From Klebsiella oxytoca (GTDB lineage: Bacteria > Pseudomonadota > Gammaproteobacteria > Enterobacterales > Enterobacteriaceae): a DNA stretch of 64,000 bases. The DNA lies in NCBI RefSeq assembly GCF_009707385.1, contig NZ_CP046115.1, positions 2,542,001 to 2,606,000 on the forward strand, in the 5' to 3' direction. The position numbers were made by a program, and so were the translations under genes. A model generated the notes under the pieces. That model made no database searches. It worked only from the letters and a program-made list of their open reading frames with translations, and had not been told where the DNA came from. Positions 19,975-32,617 of the stretch are shown here, in pieces (within the stretch, counting starts at the first letter, position 1; each line of letters begins with the position of its first letter).

Positions 19975-20253
19975 TTACTCCCGCCGCAGGTTCTCATAAC
20001 CGTGCTGCTGCCGCCGCTGTTCCCGACGCTCCCGCTCGCGCTGAATATCCGATTTTTCATCTTCCCACACCGTACAATGCGGGCCGCTGAATACTTCACA
20101 GGGCTGACGGGAGTCGGCGAGCGGATTTACCGCTTTCTCTTCCCAGACCTTCGGATCGCGCAGATCCACCTCAGGCGCTTTTAACGCCTGGGCAGAAGCG
20201 GTGGCGATTAACACGATGGCGCCTGTAAACAGGCGGCAGGTTGAACCTTTCAT
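19975..20253 (-). CDS. Small exported protein of unknown function (92 aa)
   Basis: The 92-residue product has a typical Sec signal (basic start, hydrophobic FTGAIVLIATASA, cleavage likely after AQA near residue 23). The mature part contains two close cysteines (QPCEVFSGPHCTVWED) that could form a disulphide, and a very basic and Gln-rich tail (ERERREQRRQQHGYEN). It is therefore probably a small periplasmic protein. I do not recognise a family. It sits just downstream of gcd on the same strand, after gcd's terminator direction reversed, so it has its own promoter: AAGGATAATGG precedes its ATG. Confidence 0.65.
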   Translation of the reverse strand: MKGSTCRLFTGAIVLIATASAQALKAPEVDLRDPKVWEEKAVNPLADSRQPCEVFSGPHCTVWEDEKSDIQRERERREQRRQQHGYENLRRE

Positions 20254-20311
20254 CCATTATCCTTGTTCAGCTTTTATTATTGATAACCATTCGTAATAAT
20301 AACATGACTGA

Positions 20312-20338
20312 ATAAAGAAAAGGCCCCGAATGGGGCCC
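20312..20338 (-). terminator. Intrinsic terminator of gcd
   Basis: On the minus strand GGCCCC-ATTC-GGGGCC is followed by TTTTCTTTATT, a few bases beyond the gcd stop codon. Confidence 0.85.
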
Positions 20339-20344
20339 TGACGT

Positions 20345-22717
20345 TTACTTCCGATCCGGGAGCGCGTAGGCGATGATGTAATCGCCACGGTCCGGTGACT
20401 GGCGAGCGCCGCCAGCGTTGATGATGATGTACTGTTTACCGGTTTTCGGCGATACGTAGGTCATCGGGCCGGACTGACTGCCGACCGGCAGACGTGACTT
20501 CCAGATCTCCTTACCGTTGGCGGTATCAAACGCGCGCAGATAGAAATCCTGAGTGCCCGCGAAGAACAGCAGACCTGACTGGGTTGCTAACGAGGCGCCC
20601 AGCGTCGGCATCCCGATGGGGATCGGCATATGCATGCGAATTCCCAGCGGGCCGGTGTCCTCAACGGTGCCCACCGGTACCTGCCACACCAGCTTGCCGG
20701 TTTTCAGGTTGACCGCTGACATGGTACCGAACGGCGGCTTCTGGCACGGAATACCCAGCGGCGACAGGAAGCGTTCGCGCATTGCGCCGAACGGCGTGCC
20801 TTCCATCGGCACAATACCCATCTCAATACCGCTGGCGTTTTTCGCTACTTTCTCGCGCGGCACCATATAGTTGGCGAGACCAAGACGCATATCGTTAACA
20901 AAGATCAGGCTATTATTTGGGTCAACCGATACGCTGCCCCAGTTCATACCGCCCAGCGAGCCGGGATACTGCAGGGAGCGATCCTCGCCCGGAGGCGTAA
21001 AGACGCCCTGGTGACGCATCTCTTTAAACTGGAGACGGCACAGCAGCAGGTCGACAGGCGTTGCGCCCCACATATCCGACTCTTTCAGCGTCTCGTTGCC
21101 AATCATCGGCATGCCGACGGAGTAGGGTTGGGTTGGCGAGTAGCGCTCGCCGGGTATATTACCCGCCGGAACCGGACGTTCCTCTACCTTCGCCACCGGC
21201 TCGCCGGTAACGCGGTTAAGCATAAAGATCATGCCCTGCTTACTGGTCTGCACCAGCACCGGCGTCGTGCCGCCTTTACCGTCAGGCAGGTCGTACAGCA
21301 GCGGCTGCGAAGGCAGATCGAAATCCCACAGATCGTGGTGGGTGGTCTGATAATGCCAGCGTACCTGGCCAGTTGCTGCGTCAACGGCGACGATGGATGA
21401 ACTGTACTTATCGTCGAGGGCGGTACGTTCGCCGGCAAAGAAGTCGGGCGTAGTGTTACCTGTTGGCATATAAATCAGGTTCAGCCTGGCGTCGTAAGAC
21501 ATGGCTGACCAGACGTTCGGCGTACCGCGGGTATAGGTTTGTCCCGCCGGTGGTTCACCGGTCATATTCGGGTTGCCCGGATCCCAGGCCCACGCCAGTT
21601 TACCGCTGTGAACGTCATAGGCGCGCACGACTCCCGGAGGCTCGTCGGTGGAGAAGTTATCCGCCACGCGGCCGCCAACCACCACCACGTTACCCGCGAC
21701 CAGCGGCGTGGAGGTTTGCTGGTAGTAACCCGCTTTGATCTCACCCATACCAACGCTAAGGTCAACGATACCGTGGTCGCCGAAGGCGTCGCACAGATTG
21801 CCGTTATCGGCATCAATGGCGATCAGTCGAGCGTCGGTGGTCGGCAGAAACAGACGGCGCGAGCAGGCAGCCGGCTGCTCGGCGGCGGCAGGTGGGACCT
21901 GAGCCTGGCTATCTTCGTAATAGCCTAAACCGCGGCAGCGCTGCCAGTTAGGCGCCGTGGCTTTTGCATCGTAGCGCCATTTCTCTTTGCCGCTGTCAAC
22001 ATCCAGCGCCAGCACTTTACTGTAAGGCGTACACACGTAAAGCGTATCGCCAATCTGCAGCGGGGTGTTCTGGTCTTCCGCGCCGGAGCCGTTGCTCAGC
22101 GGAATATCGCCGGTATGGGCAACCCAGGCGACCTGCAGCTGATTGACGTTTTGTTTATTAATCTGGTCGAGCGCGGCGAAGCGGTCGCCGTGGGTGGTAT
22201 TACCCCAGTGCTGCCAGTTTTTTTGCTCCTCGCCCGGGGCGACCGGTTTGACCGGCACCTCTTCGCTGGCGCTCACCAACGGCTGGGATTTAAACATCCA
22301 ACCAAAACTTACCAGCAGCACAACGGCAAGTACGGCCGCCAGGCTAAACGCCGGGCCTTTATTCGCCGGTTGGCGGGAAAGAAACGGCCAGACCAGCGCG
22401 GAAAGGAAAGCCAGTACGCCGAGGGCGAACAGGCGCGAGAACAGCGGCCAGTAGGTCCAGCCTGCGTCGCTGATAGCCCAGATGATTGAGGCGATAAAAG
22501 CGATGGCGTATAGCAGGATGCCGCCGCGACGGCTGCGGAAAATGAGCACCGAGGCGATAACCATCACCAGGCCCATAATCACGAAATAGAAAGTCCCGCC
22601 GATGGAGGCGAGCTTTGCGCCAGGAATACCGATAGCCAGGCCGATGATCAGCATCAGCCCGGCGAGAAGCCACTGCAGGATCCTTGGGAATCCTCGCGGC
22701 ACGTTGCCAGTTACCAT
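20345..22717 (-). CDS. gcd: Membrane-bound PQQ-dependent glucose dehydrogenase
   Basis: A 790-residue quinoprotein that oxidises glucose to gluconolactone in the periplasm and passes electrons to ubiquinone. The first 140 or so residues form several transmembrane helices; the rest is the eight-bladed PQQ propeller, starting with NWQHWGNTTHGDRFAALDQI and containing repeated W-motif segments such as KLVWQVPVGTVEDTGP and GKEIWKSRLPVGSQSGP. Length matches E. coli Gcd (796). Activity needs PQQ and Ca or Mg; the organism may make PQQ or import it through the yncD-type receptor also in this window. It has its own terminator and a 296-base upstream gap. Confidence 0.96.
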   Translation of the reverse strand: MVTGNVPRGFPRILQWLLAGLMLIIGLAIGIPGAKLASIGGTFYFVIMGLVMVIASVLIFRSRRGGILLYAIAFIASIIWAISDAGWTYWPLFSRLFALGVLAFLSALVWPFLSRQPANKGPAFSLAAVLAVVLLVSFGWMFKSQPLVSASEEVPVKPVAPGEEQKNWQHWGNTTHGDRFAALDQINKQNVNQLQVAWVAHTGDIPLSNGSGAEDQNTPLQIGDTLYVCTPYSKVLALDVDSGKEKWRYDAKATAPNWQRCRGLGYYEDSQAQVPPAAAEQPAACSRRLFLPTTDARLIAIDADNGNLCDAFGDHGIVDLSVGMGEIKAGYYQQTSTPLVAGNVVVVGGRVADNFSTDEPPGVVRAYDVHSGKLAWAWDPGNPNMTGEPPAGQTYTRGTPNVWSAMSYDARLNLIYMPTGNTTPDFFAGERTALDDKYSSSIVAVDAATGQVRWHYQTTHHDLWDFDLPSQPLLYDLPDGKGGTTPVLVQTSKQGMIFMLNRVTGEPVAKVEERPVPAGNIPGERYSPTQPYSVGMPMIGNETLKESDMWGATPVDLLLCRLQFKEMRHQGVFTPPGEDRSLQYPGSLGGMNWGSVSVDPNNSLIFVNDMRLGLANYMVPREKVAKNASGIEMGIVPMEGTPFGAMRERFLSPLGIPCQKPPFGTMSAVNLKTGKLVWQVPVGTVEDTGPLGIRMHMPIPIGMPTLGASLATQSGLLFFAGTQDFYLRAFDTANGKEIWKSRLPVGSQSGPMTYVSPKTGKQYIIINAGGARQSPDRGDYIIAYALPDRK

Positions 22718-22967
22718 TTTTTCTCCTTAACCACCCCTGAACGGTGTGAACCAGATGAGTCAATTATTCAAGTGATATGTTTTGAATGAAGTAACCTGAA
22801 CCTTCATAGAAGCAGGTTTTATTCTTTTTCTGATTTCATATGAACCATTTGGTGAAATCGCGACTATGATAGATCTGTTAAATAAATTTACGCAATTGTT
22901 AATGAATGATTTCGCACTAATTGATTATTGTGATGAATGCTGTTGCAGGGCAGCAGGGTGAATGGAA

Positions 22968-23004
22968 GCAAAATAGCCCCCCGGCCGAGGCAATACCGCC
23001 GGGG
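22968..23004 (-). terminator. Probable terminator of ydcI
   Basis: On the minus strand CCCCGGC and GCCGGGG form a 7-base stem with a 12-base loop, followed by a short ATTTTG run, just beyond the ydcI stop. Confidence 0.55.
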
Positions 23005-23013
23005 AGATGATCA

Positions 23014-23937
23014 TCACACGGGCATGGATTTACGAATGGCGCTAAGCAAGGTTTGCGTACCCGCGGTGAGCGTGGCGTCCACGCGGGTCAGAATACCGAT
23101 AGGTTCGCCAGCGCCCTGAGTGGGTATGGGCAGCGCGGCCAGCAGCCCGCGGCGCAGATCGTCTTTCACCGCGCCGGAGGGGACAAACCAGACGTAGTCG
23201 TAATCCACCGTCAGCTGGCGCGATAGCGAGGCCGACAGCGTTTCGATGCAGCCCGTCGGGATTTTGCAACCCTGGCTTTGCAGCAGAGCTTCGGCGTTTT
23301 GCCGCGGCAGCGTGCCTTTTGGCGAGACCACCACCGGCCACTCCATCACCCGGCTTAGGGTCACGGTTTCCTGCAGCAGCGGGTGCCCCGGACGAACCAC
23401 CAGCTTCAGGGATTCGAGAAACAGCAGCTCATAGTTCAAGCCGCTCATTAATTCCGGATCGGACATTCTTCCGATGCCGATATCAATTTCTCCCGATTTC
23501 AGGCCCGCCAGCAGCATGGTGTTATTCATAGTAGCGACCTGCAGGGTGATATCTTTTTGCTGCTGATGAAACTGACCAATCACCGAGGGCAGAATTCCCA
23601 GCGCGGCGGTGGGCAGCGCACCGATGCGCACGATGTCACTGCTGAGCCCTTCTTTACGGTTTAGCGCCTGTCCTGCGGTATTGAGCGCGTCGAGCACTTT
23701 TACCGCATGGGTGAGGAACTGTTCGCCGACCAGAGTGAGCTGTGCGCCCAGGCGTCCGCGCTCAAACAGCCGCGTACCGGTAAGCTGTTCCAGTTCATTC
23801 AACGTCTTGGATAGCGCCGGCTGGCTAAGGTTTAAAGTTTCGGCCGCGCGCCCAAGAGTTCCCTGTTGAGCGACGGCCACGAAGGTATGTAGATGGCGCA
23901 AACGAATGCGCTGACTGAAAAGACCATTTTTTTGCAT
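23014..23937 (-). CDS. ydcI: LysR-family regulator YdcI (PcaQ-type)
   Basis: I chose the ATG at 23937, giving 307 residues as in E. coli YdcI, because the alternative six bases upstream is TTG. The protein is near-identical to E. coli YdcI at the N-terminus (LFSQRIRLRHLHTFVAVAQQ). The helix-turn-helix is at about residues 20-60 (GTLGRAAETLNLSQPALSKT), followed by an inducer domain. YdcI belongs to the PcaQ group of LysR proteins, which activate protocatechuate genes. Here pcaHG stands directly beside it and a palindromic LysR site lies in front of pcaH, so I infer it controls pcaHG and possibly ydcJ. In E. coli it adjoins ydcJ only. Confidence 0.9.
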   Translation of the reverse strand: MQKNGLFSQRIRLRHLHTFVAVAQQGTLGRAAETLNLSQPALSKTLNELEQLTGTRLFERGRLGAQLTLVGEQFLTHAVKVLDALNTAGQALNRKEGLSSDIVRIGALPTAALGILPSVIGQFHQQQKDITLQVATMNNTMLLAGLKSGEIDIGIGRMSDPELMSGLNYELLFLESLKLVVRPGHPLLQETVTLSRVMEWPVVVSPKGTLPRQNAEALLQSQGCKIPTGCIETLSASLSRQLTVDYDYVWFVPSGAVKDDLRRGLLAALPIPTQGAGEPIGILTRVDATLTAGTQTLLSAIRKSMPV

Positions 23938-24071
23938 AATCAATGTTAAAAACAGGGATGTACCAGTGAAAAGTTAGGTTGTATAAAGGTGTTAACTTAA
24001 TAATAAAATATTATTAACATTTTGCGTTATTATTTTACAAATTGATTTTGCTGGAATTGTCTTAAAGAGTT

Positions 24072-24090
24072 GCCCCTGAGCAGCAGGGGC
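24072..24090 (-). terminator. Hairpin after pcaG
   Basis: On the minus strand GCCCCTG-loop-CAGGGGC is followed by AACTCTTT, just beyond the pcaG stop. A weak T-run makes this a moderate terminator. Confidence 0.6.
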
Positions 24091-24109
24091 AGGAAAGAAA
24101 AGAGGGCAT

Positions 24110-25467
<1,358 letters not shown>

Positions 25468-25573
25468 TCAGGGTACTCCGTTTTATCGGTAGAGAGGCAT
25501 GTTGTTGTAATTTCTCCACAAGCAGTGTGTGTAAATGTTTTGTTAATTTAAAGTGAAATTAAAGGGTGTTTAA

Positions 25574-25590
25574 CATAACCATTGGTTATG
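25574..25590. promoter_or_regulatory. Probable PcaQ/YdcI operator between pcaH and ydcJ
   Basis: CATAACCATTGGTTATG is a perfect 17-base palindrome about a central T. The half-site ATAACC is the one reported for PcaQ of rhizobia (ATAACC-N4-GGTTAA), and the ATAAC-N5-GTTAT form fits the T-N11-A rule of LysR sites. It lies about 107 bases upstream of pcaH and 117 bases upstream of ydcJ, so it may act on either gene. Binding by YdcI is inferred. Confidence 0.75.
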
Positions 25591-25706
25591 AAGTAGTCAG
25601 ATAAAATCAAACCGGTAGCTATCCGCATCACAGTTTGTAAATTCTTCCCGCCGTCTTCGGACAGCTTTCCTACACTCCAGGAAGAATTCACTGGAGGTAA
25701 GACATC

Positions 25707-27050
25707 ATGGCGAACACCATCACGGCTGATGAGATTCGGGAAAGTTTTTCGCAGGCGATGTCGGCGATGTACCAGCAGGAAGTTCCGCAGTACGGGACGT
25801 TACTGGAGCTGGTGGCCGACGTTAATCTGGCCATTCTCGAGAACAACCCGAAGCTACACGAACAGCTGGCCAATGCCGATGAGCTGGCGCGGTTAAACGT
25901 TGAACGCCACGGCGCGATCCGCGTCGGGACGGCGGAGGAACTGGCGACGCTACGCCGCATGTTTGCCATTATGGGAATGTATCCCGTTAGCTATTACGAT
26001 CTGTCGCAGGCTGGCGTACCGGTTCACTCCACCGCGTTTCGCCCCGTTGATGATGCGGCGCTGGTGCGTAATCCGTTTCGTATTTTCACTTCGCTGCTGC
26101 GTCTTGAGCTTATTGCCAATGAAAAGTTGCGTAAGCGGGCGGCGCAAATCCTCTCCCGGCGCGATATTTTTACGCCTCGCTGCCGCGAACTGATTGCGCT
26201 GCACGAACAGAAGGGGGAGTTCACGCCAGCCGAGGCTCGCGAATTCGTCGAACAGGCGCTGGAAACCTTTCGCTGGCATCGTCACGCTACCGTTGATGAG
26301 GATACCTATCATGCGCTGCACGAGGAGCATCGACTGATTGCCGATGTCGTCTGTTTCCCCGGTTGCCACATTAATCATCTGACCCCGCGCACGCTGGACA
26401 TTGACCGGGTACAGGCACTGATGCCCGAATGCGGTATCGCTCCAAAAGCATTGATAGAAGGGCCACCGCGCCGGGATGTGCCGATTTTATTGCGCCAGAC
26501 CAGCTTTAAGGCTCTTGAAGAGCCGGTGATGTTCGCCGGAGAGCATAGCGGCACGCATAGCGCTCGTTTTGGCGAGATAGAACAGCGCGGTATTGCCTTG
26601 ACGCCAAAGGGCCGCGCCCTGTATGACCGACTGCTTGCCGAGGCCGGAGTAGGTAAAGATAATCTCACCCATCAGCGTCATCTGCAGGAAGTTTTTAGCG
26701 CGTTTCCGGACAGCGAGTTTCTGCTCCGCCAGCAGGGGCTGGCTTACTTCCGCTACCGCCTGACTCCCGCCGGTGAAGCGCATCGCCAGGCGTTTCGCGC
26801 CGGCGACGATCCGCAGCCGTTAATTGAGCGCGGCTGGGTCATTGCGCAACCGATAATCTATGAAGACTTTTTACCGGTCAGCGCCGCCGGCATTTTTCAG
26901 TCCAATCTCGGCAATGAAATCCAGGCCCGCAGCCACGGTAACGCCAGTCGGCAAGCCTTTGAGGACGCGCTGGGCGGCCCGGTGCTGGACGAGTTTTCCC
27001 TGTATCAACAGGCGGAGGAGCGCAGTAAACGACGTTGCGGTCTGCTGTGA
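25707..27050 (+). CDS. ydcJ: YdcJ, DUF1338 / HglS-type 2-oxoadipate dioxygenase-decarboxylase family
   Basis: A 447-residue non-haem iron enzyme of the DUF1338 family (VOC fold). Probable metal ligands are His68 in VERHGAIRVG, His221 or His224 in GCHINHLTPR, and Glu290 in RFGEIEQRG. Characterised HglS of Pseudomonas turns 2-oxoadipate to D-2-hydroxyglutarate in D-lysine degradation; whether the enteric YdcJ does so is likely by homology but unproven here. The ribosome site is GGAGG. A carboxylesterase gene follows after 42 bases and is probably co-transcribed. It is divergent from pcaHG across a shared regulatory region. Confidence 0.92.
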   Translation: MANTITADEIRESFSQAMSAMYQQEVPQYGTLLELVADVNLAILENNPKLHEQLANADELARLNVERHGAIRVGTAEELATLRRMFAIMGMYPVSYYDLSQAGVPVHSTAFRPVDDAALVRNPFRIFTSLLRLELIANEKLRKRAAQILSRRDIFTPRCRELIALHEQKGEFTPAEAREFVEQALETFRWHRHATVDEDTYHALHEEHRLIADVVCFPGCHINHLTPRTLDIDRVQALMPECGIAPKALIEGPPRRDVPILLRQTSFKALEEPVMFAGEHSGTHSARFGEIEQRGIALTPKGRALYDRLLAEAGVGKDNLTHQRHLQEVFSAFPDSEFLLRQQGLAYFRYRLTPAGEAHRQAFRAGDDPQPLIERGWVIAQPIIYEDFLPVSAAGIFQSNLGNEIQARSHGNASRQAFEDALGGPVLDEFSLYQQAEERSKRRCGLL

Positions 27051-27092
27051 AATCAGTACTCTGCTGGCATGCGTTGTTAAAGGAAGCAGGCC

Positions 27093-28601
27093 ATGCAGAA
27101 TTCGTCCACCCCGTTAGTGAAAACCCGACTGGGCACGCTTACGGGCACCTCCGAAGAGAACATTCATATCTGGCGCGGTATTCCCTACGCCGCGCCGCCC
27201 GTCGGCGATCTGCGCTGGCGGGCGCCACAGCCTGCCGTTCGCTGGCAGGGAGTACGCCGGGCGGAAACCTTCTCGGCCTCCAGCTGGCAGGATATTGAAT
27301 ATTGCCGCGAGCTCGGCGGCGGCGATCCCGGCAGCTTTTCCGAGGACTGTCTTTATCTCAACGTCTGGTCACCCGCCTCGCGCGCGCAGCCGCTGCCGGT
27401 GATGGTCTGGCTGCACGGCGGCGGCTATACCATTGGCGCGGGAAGCTTGCCGCCGTATGACGGTAAGGCGTTAGCCTCCCGTGGCGTGGTCGTGGTCACC
27501 GTCAACTATCGGCTGGGACACTTAGGCTTTTTTGCCCATCCGGCGCTGGAAGGGGAAGACGGCGAGCGCATTTATAATTTCGCGCTGCTTGACCAAATCG
27601 CTGCCCTGCAATGGGTTCAGGAGAATATCCACGCCTTCGGCGGCGATGCGGCCAACGTGACGCTGTTCGGCGAATCCGCAGGCGCACGAAGCGTGCTGTC
27701 GCTGATGGTTTCGCCAAAATCAAGGGGACTGTTTCATAAAGCGATTGTCCAGAGCGGCTATACCTTACCGGATTTGCCGCGAGAAAAGGCGCTGGCGAAA
27801 GGGCAACTGATTGCTGAACATTTTTCTCTGCCGCAGGCCAGTGCCGAACAGCTGCGGGCCATTCCGGCGGAAGCGTTCTGGTCGCTTACCGCACCGTTAA
27901 CCATCGGCCCGGCGCCGATAGCAGGCGACGCCGTGTTACCGCAGCCGATGCTGGAAACGTTTTTTAGCGGGCGTCAGCATCCGCTGCCGGTGATGATTGG
28001 CTCGAACAGCGATGAGGCAAGCGTGATGGCCGTTTTTGGCGTCGATATTGCCGGACAAATCGAGAAGCTGCGTCGCGAGCGCCGGTTTGGCCTCGGACTG
28101 ATTAAGCTGCTTTATCCCGGCGTGAAGGGCGATGAAGCGCTGGGGCGCGAAGTATGCCGCGACATGGCTTTTACCACTCTGGGCTACGTGGTGATGCAGG
28201 CGCAGCAGCGGGTAGGGCAACCGTGCTGGCGTTACTGGTTCGACTATGTAGCTGAAGCCGAGCATGAAACTTATCCGTACGGGACGTGGCACGGTAATGA
28301 AGTGGCGTACGTTTTTGATAATCTTGGCCTGGTCGAGCCGGTACGCAATTATGCCGATGACAACGATCGGCAATTTGCCGCCCAGGTTGCCGACTATTGG
28401 GTCAGCTTCGCCCGTTTAGCCGGTAACGACTGCCATGACCTCCCCGGACCGGTACGCTGGCCCGCCAGCGTACGTGGACGGGACCGCCTGCTGCGGATAG
28501 GCCTGCAGAAGCGGGCCGGTTTTAAAGTGGAAAACCGTTTTATGCGCGCGCGACTGGCGCTGTTTCGGCGAGTCATGAAGCATCACGTGACTCTGGATTA
28601 A
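27093..28601 (+). CDS. Type-B carboxylesterase
   Basis: A 502-residue alpha/beta hydrolase of the carboxylesterase/para-nitrobenzyl esterase family. Features in order: FRGIPYA-like start (WRGIPYAAPPVGDLRW), oxyanion hole VWLHGGGYTIG, nucleophile elbow GESAG with Ser in LFGESAGARS, acidic residue in IGSNSDEASV, and catalytic His in GTWHGNEVAYVF. No signal peptide, so cytoplasmic. It may act on an ester feeding the ydcJ or pca enzymes, but the substrate is unknown. It is the second gene of a probable ydcJ operon; I know of no counterpart at this place in E. coli K-12. Confidence 0.9.
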   Translation: MQNSSTPLVKTRLGTLTGTSEENIHIWRGIPYAAPPVGDLRWRAPQPAVRWQGVRRAETFSASSWQDIEYCRELGGGDPGSFSEDCLYLNVWSPASRAQPLPVMVWLHGGGYTIGAGSLPPYDGKALASRGVVVVTVNYRLGHLGFFAHPALEGEDGERIYNFALLDQIAALQWVQENIHAFGGDAANVTLFGESAGARSVLSLMVSPKSRGLFHKAIVQSGYTLPDLPREKALAKGQLIAEHFSLPQASAEQLRAIPAEAFWSLTAPLTIGPAPIAGDAVLPQPMLETFFSGRQHPLPVMIGSNSDEASVMAVFGVDIAGQIEKLRRERRFGLGLIKLLYPGVKGDEALGREVCRDMAFTTLGYVVMQAQQRVGQPCWRYWFDYVAEAEHETYPYGTWHGNEVAYVFDNLGLVEPVRNYADDNDRQFAAQVADYWVSFARLAGNDCHDLPGPVRWPASVRGRDRLLRIGLQKRAGFKVENRFMRARLALFRRVMKHHVTLD

Positions 28602-30646
<2,045 letters not shown>

Positions 30647-30659
30647 TGACCCGTTCTTC

Positions 30660-30694
30660 GCCCGCCGAGCTGACTCTGCGGGCATTTTTCTTTT
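30660..30694 (+). terminator. Intrinsic terminator of opgD
   Basis: Stem GCCCGC / GCGGGC with a 12-base loop followed by ATTTTTCTTTT, 14 bases after the opgD stop. Confidence 0.85.
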
Positions 30695-30719
30695 AATCAG
30701 ATTTTACTCAGAGAGCGCT

Positions 30720-31286
30720 ATGCCTGGCGAAAATACCACTGCGATCGAACAAATCCCCGTCACGGAATCGCTCTCCCTGCGCGCGGTAGATGAGCGCTAC
30801 GTGACCGAGCTGCATCAGCTGGTAATGAAAAACCAGCGCTGGCTCCAGCAATCGCTGAGCTGGCCCGCTGACGTGAGCCACGAAGATGAAACCCGGCGCC
30901 ACGTGCAGGGCAACGTGATGCTGCACCAGCGCGGCTACGCCAAAATGTTTTTGCTCTTTCTTGAGGAGAAAATTGTCGGCGTACTCTCGTTTAACCAGAT
31001 TGAACCGATCAATAAAACCGCCTATATCGGCTACTGGATTGATGAGGGCCACCAAGGGCAGGGGCTGCTTTCTCAGGCGCTGCAGGCTTTTATGCGCTAT
31101 TTTGCCCGCAACGGCACGGTTCGGCGCTTTGTGATTAAATGTCGGGTAGCGAACCAAAAAAGCAATCAGGTGGCGTTGCGCAACGGCTTTAGCCTTGAAG
31201 GTTGCCTGAAACAGGCCGAGTACCTCAACGGTTCGTACGACGATCAGAATATCTACGGGCTGATTATTGATTGTGGCGCAGAGTGA
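30720..31286 (+). CDS. rimL: Ribosomal protein L7/L12 serine N-acetyltransferase
   Basis: A 188-residue GNAT enzyme resembling E. coli RimL (179 aa), which acetylates the N-terminal serine of L12 to give L7. The acetyl-CoA site is visible in IGYWIDEGHQGQGLLSQAL, followed by KCRVANQKSNQVALRNGFS, both typical of RimJ/RimL. The N-terminus is slightly longer than in E. coli. Gene order (opgD-rimL-ydcK) agrees with the assignment. Confidence 0.92.
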   Translation: MPGENTTAIEQIPVTESLSLRAVDERYVTELHQLVMKNQRWLQQSLSWPADVSHEDETRRHVQGNVMLHQRGYAKMFLLFLEEKIVGVLSFNQIEPINKTAYIGYWIDEGHQGQGLLSQALQAFMRYFARNGTVRRFVIKCRVANQKSNQVALRNGFSLEGCLKQAEYLNGSYDDQNIYGLIIDCGAE

Positions 31287-31340
31287 GCCCCGGGTTGCGG
31301 CTGGCACCTTACCCGGGCTACTGGTCCGTGTAGTTTGTTA

Positions 31341-31372
31341 GCCCGGGCAAGGCGCTTTGCGCCGCCCCCGGG
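31341..31372. repeat. 32-base intergenic repeat, copy 1
   Basis: A GC-rich, partly self-complementary unit beginning GCCCGGGCAAGGCGC and ending GCCCCCGGG. An identical copy lies at 31462-31493, with 89 bases between. It contains nested hairpins (GGCGC-TTT-GCGCC inside CCCGGG arms) like REP/BIME units. Located between convergent rimL and ydcK. Confidence 0.8.
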
Positions 31373-31461
31373 AGAAGAGCGCAGAGTGTTGCAGAATTTC
31401 CCCGGAGGCGATGCTGAGCATCTGTGCGGTCGACAACATCCGCAGACCGCAGGGAGCTGTG

Positions 31462-31493
31462 GCCCGGGCAAGGCGCTTTGCGCCGCCCCCGGG
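31462..31493. repeat. 32-base intergenic repeat, copy 2
   Basis: Same 32 bases in the same orientation as the copy at 31341-31372, ending 18 bases before the ydcK stop codon. Paired hairpins between convergent genes could act as transcript-end structures. Confidence 0.8.
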
Positions 31494-31511
31494 GGAAGAA
31501 ACCACGCCACC

Positions 31512-32492
31512 TTACAGAAAACCAACGATGGGCGTGCGGATAATATGCTCGTCGCCGTTAATAACTCTTGCGCCTCTGATATGAATGATATCGCCAGCGC
31601 TTGCCTCAATTCGCGCTTCATCGCCAATGGTCACCTGATGCTCAATCACCACGTCGCCGCAAATCACCGCGCGACCTTCAATCAGCACGCTATCGTCCAG
31701 CAGGATCGGCCCGCCGAGCAGCTGCGCCTGTCCGCCGACCATGACGCGATGCTTCAGCAGGCAGTTGCCTTGTACCACCGCGTTCTCTGCCACCTGCGAA
31801 CTGTAGCGCAGGGTAGGAATGGCGTCTTCTTCGCGCCCGGCGATAATCCTCGCGTTACCGTAAACCCTGGCGTTATCGCAGATCCAGACATCGTTCTCTT
31901 CATTACCTTCCAGCCGGGCCTGGTCGAAGATTTCCGCCCGGTGCTCAACAAAGGCGTGCTCGACAAAGGCGTGTCCGTATATTTGCGCCTGGTGAACGAT
32001 GCGCGATGCGCTGACCGTCGCCTGCTGGTAGATACGCAGAATTTTATCATGGTCGGCGGTCAGGCCCTGGGCGGCAATCACTAAACAGCCGGAGAGGATG
32101 CGCGCGTTGTCCGCGAGGTGGCAAGCGCCGCGAATGTGCGAACTTTCAACGGTGACGTTGTCACTTATTCGGGCGTTATGGCTGGCCTGTACTTGATTAA
32201 GGCGGGCATTATCGCTGATGAGTGCGCCATGGCTGATAATGCATTCGCCGACCAGCCGCGCATTACCCTCAATTTTCGCGCCGGCAAAAACGGCGCTGTT
32301 GACATCATAAATCCAGCACTCTCCGTCGTGGCTCAGGGCCGATTCGTCATCCAGCCAGCCCCCTTCGTCTCCGGTTGTCACGTCGGCGAAATCGCGAGAG
32401 GCGACAATTTGTCGCAGATTGACGCTATGTTTGATGCCGTCTGCGTGATAGTGAAACTGGCGGACCTGCTCGCTGAGGGAATATTTACGCAT
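31512..32492 (-). CDS. ydcK: YdcK, left-handed beta-helix (hexapeptide) protein
   Basis: A 326-residue protein of the same length as E. coli YdcK. After an N-terminal region of about 60 residues it is built of short [LIV]-x4 repeats with the DNARI/DNVTV pattern (ISDNARLNQVQASHNARISD, CDNARVYGNARIIAG), which fold as a left-handed beta helix, as in hexapeptide acyltransferases. A catalytic role as an acetyltransferase is usually annotated but unproven. It is divergent from tehB. Confidence 0.92.
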   Translation of the reverse strand: MRKYSLSEQVRQFHYHADGIKHSVNLRQIVASRDFADVTTGDEGGWLDDESALSHDGECWIYDVNSAVFAGAKIEGNARLVGECIISHGALISDNARLNQVQASHNARISDNVTVESSHIRGACHLADNARILSGCLVIAAQGLTADHDKILRIYQQATVSASRIVHQAQIYGHAFVEHAFVEHRAEIFDQARLEGNEENDVWICDNARVYGNARIIAGREEDAIPTLRYSSQVAENAVVQGNCLLKHRVMVGGQAQLLGGPILLDDSVLIEGRAVICGDVVIEHQVTIGDEARIEASAGDIIHIRGARVINGDEHIIRTPIVGFL

Positions 32493-32617
32493 CTGCCTTT
32501 CTCATTACTTATGGTTAACATAAACATAGCAAAAAACGCCGTGGCGTGTTTTTGAAGGTTCCTTTAAAATGCAACTTAATATAGATTAAAAAAATGATTA
32601 AAAAATAAGGATTAATC

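Noticed and set aside
31341-31493. Repeats considered as a CRISPR array
   Set aside because: Only two units with an 89-base spacing, each self-complementary, and no cas genes.
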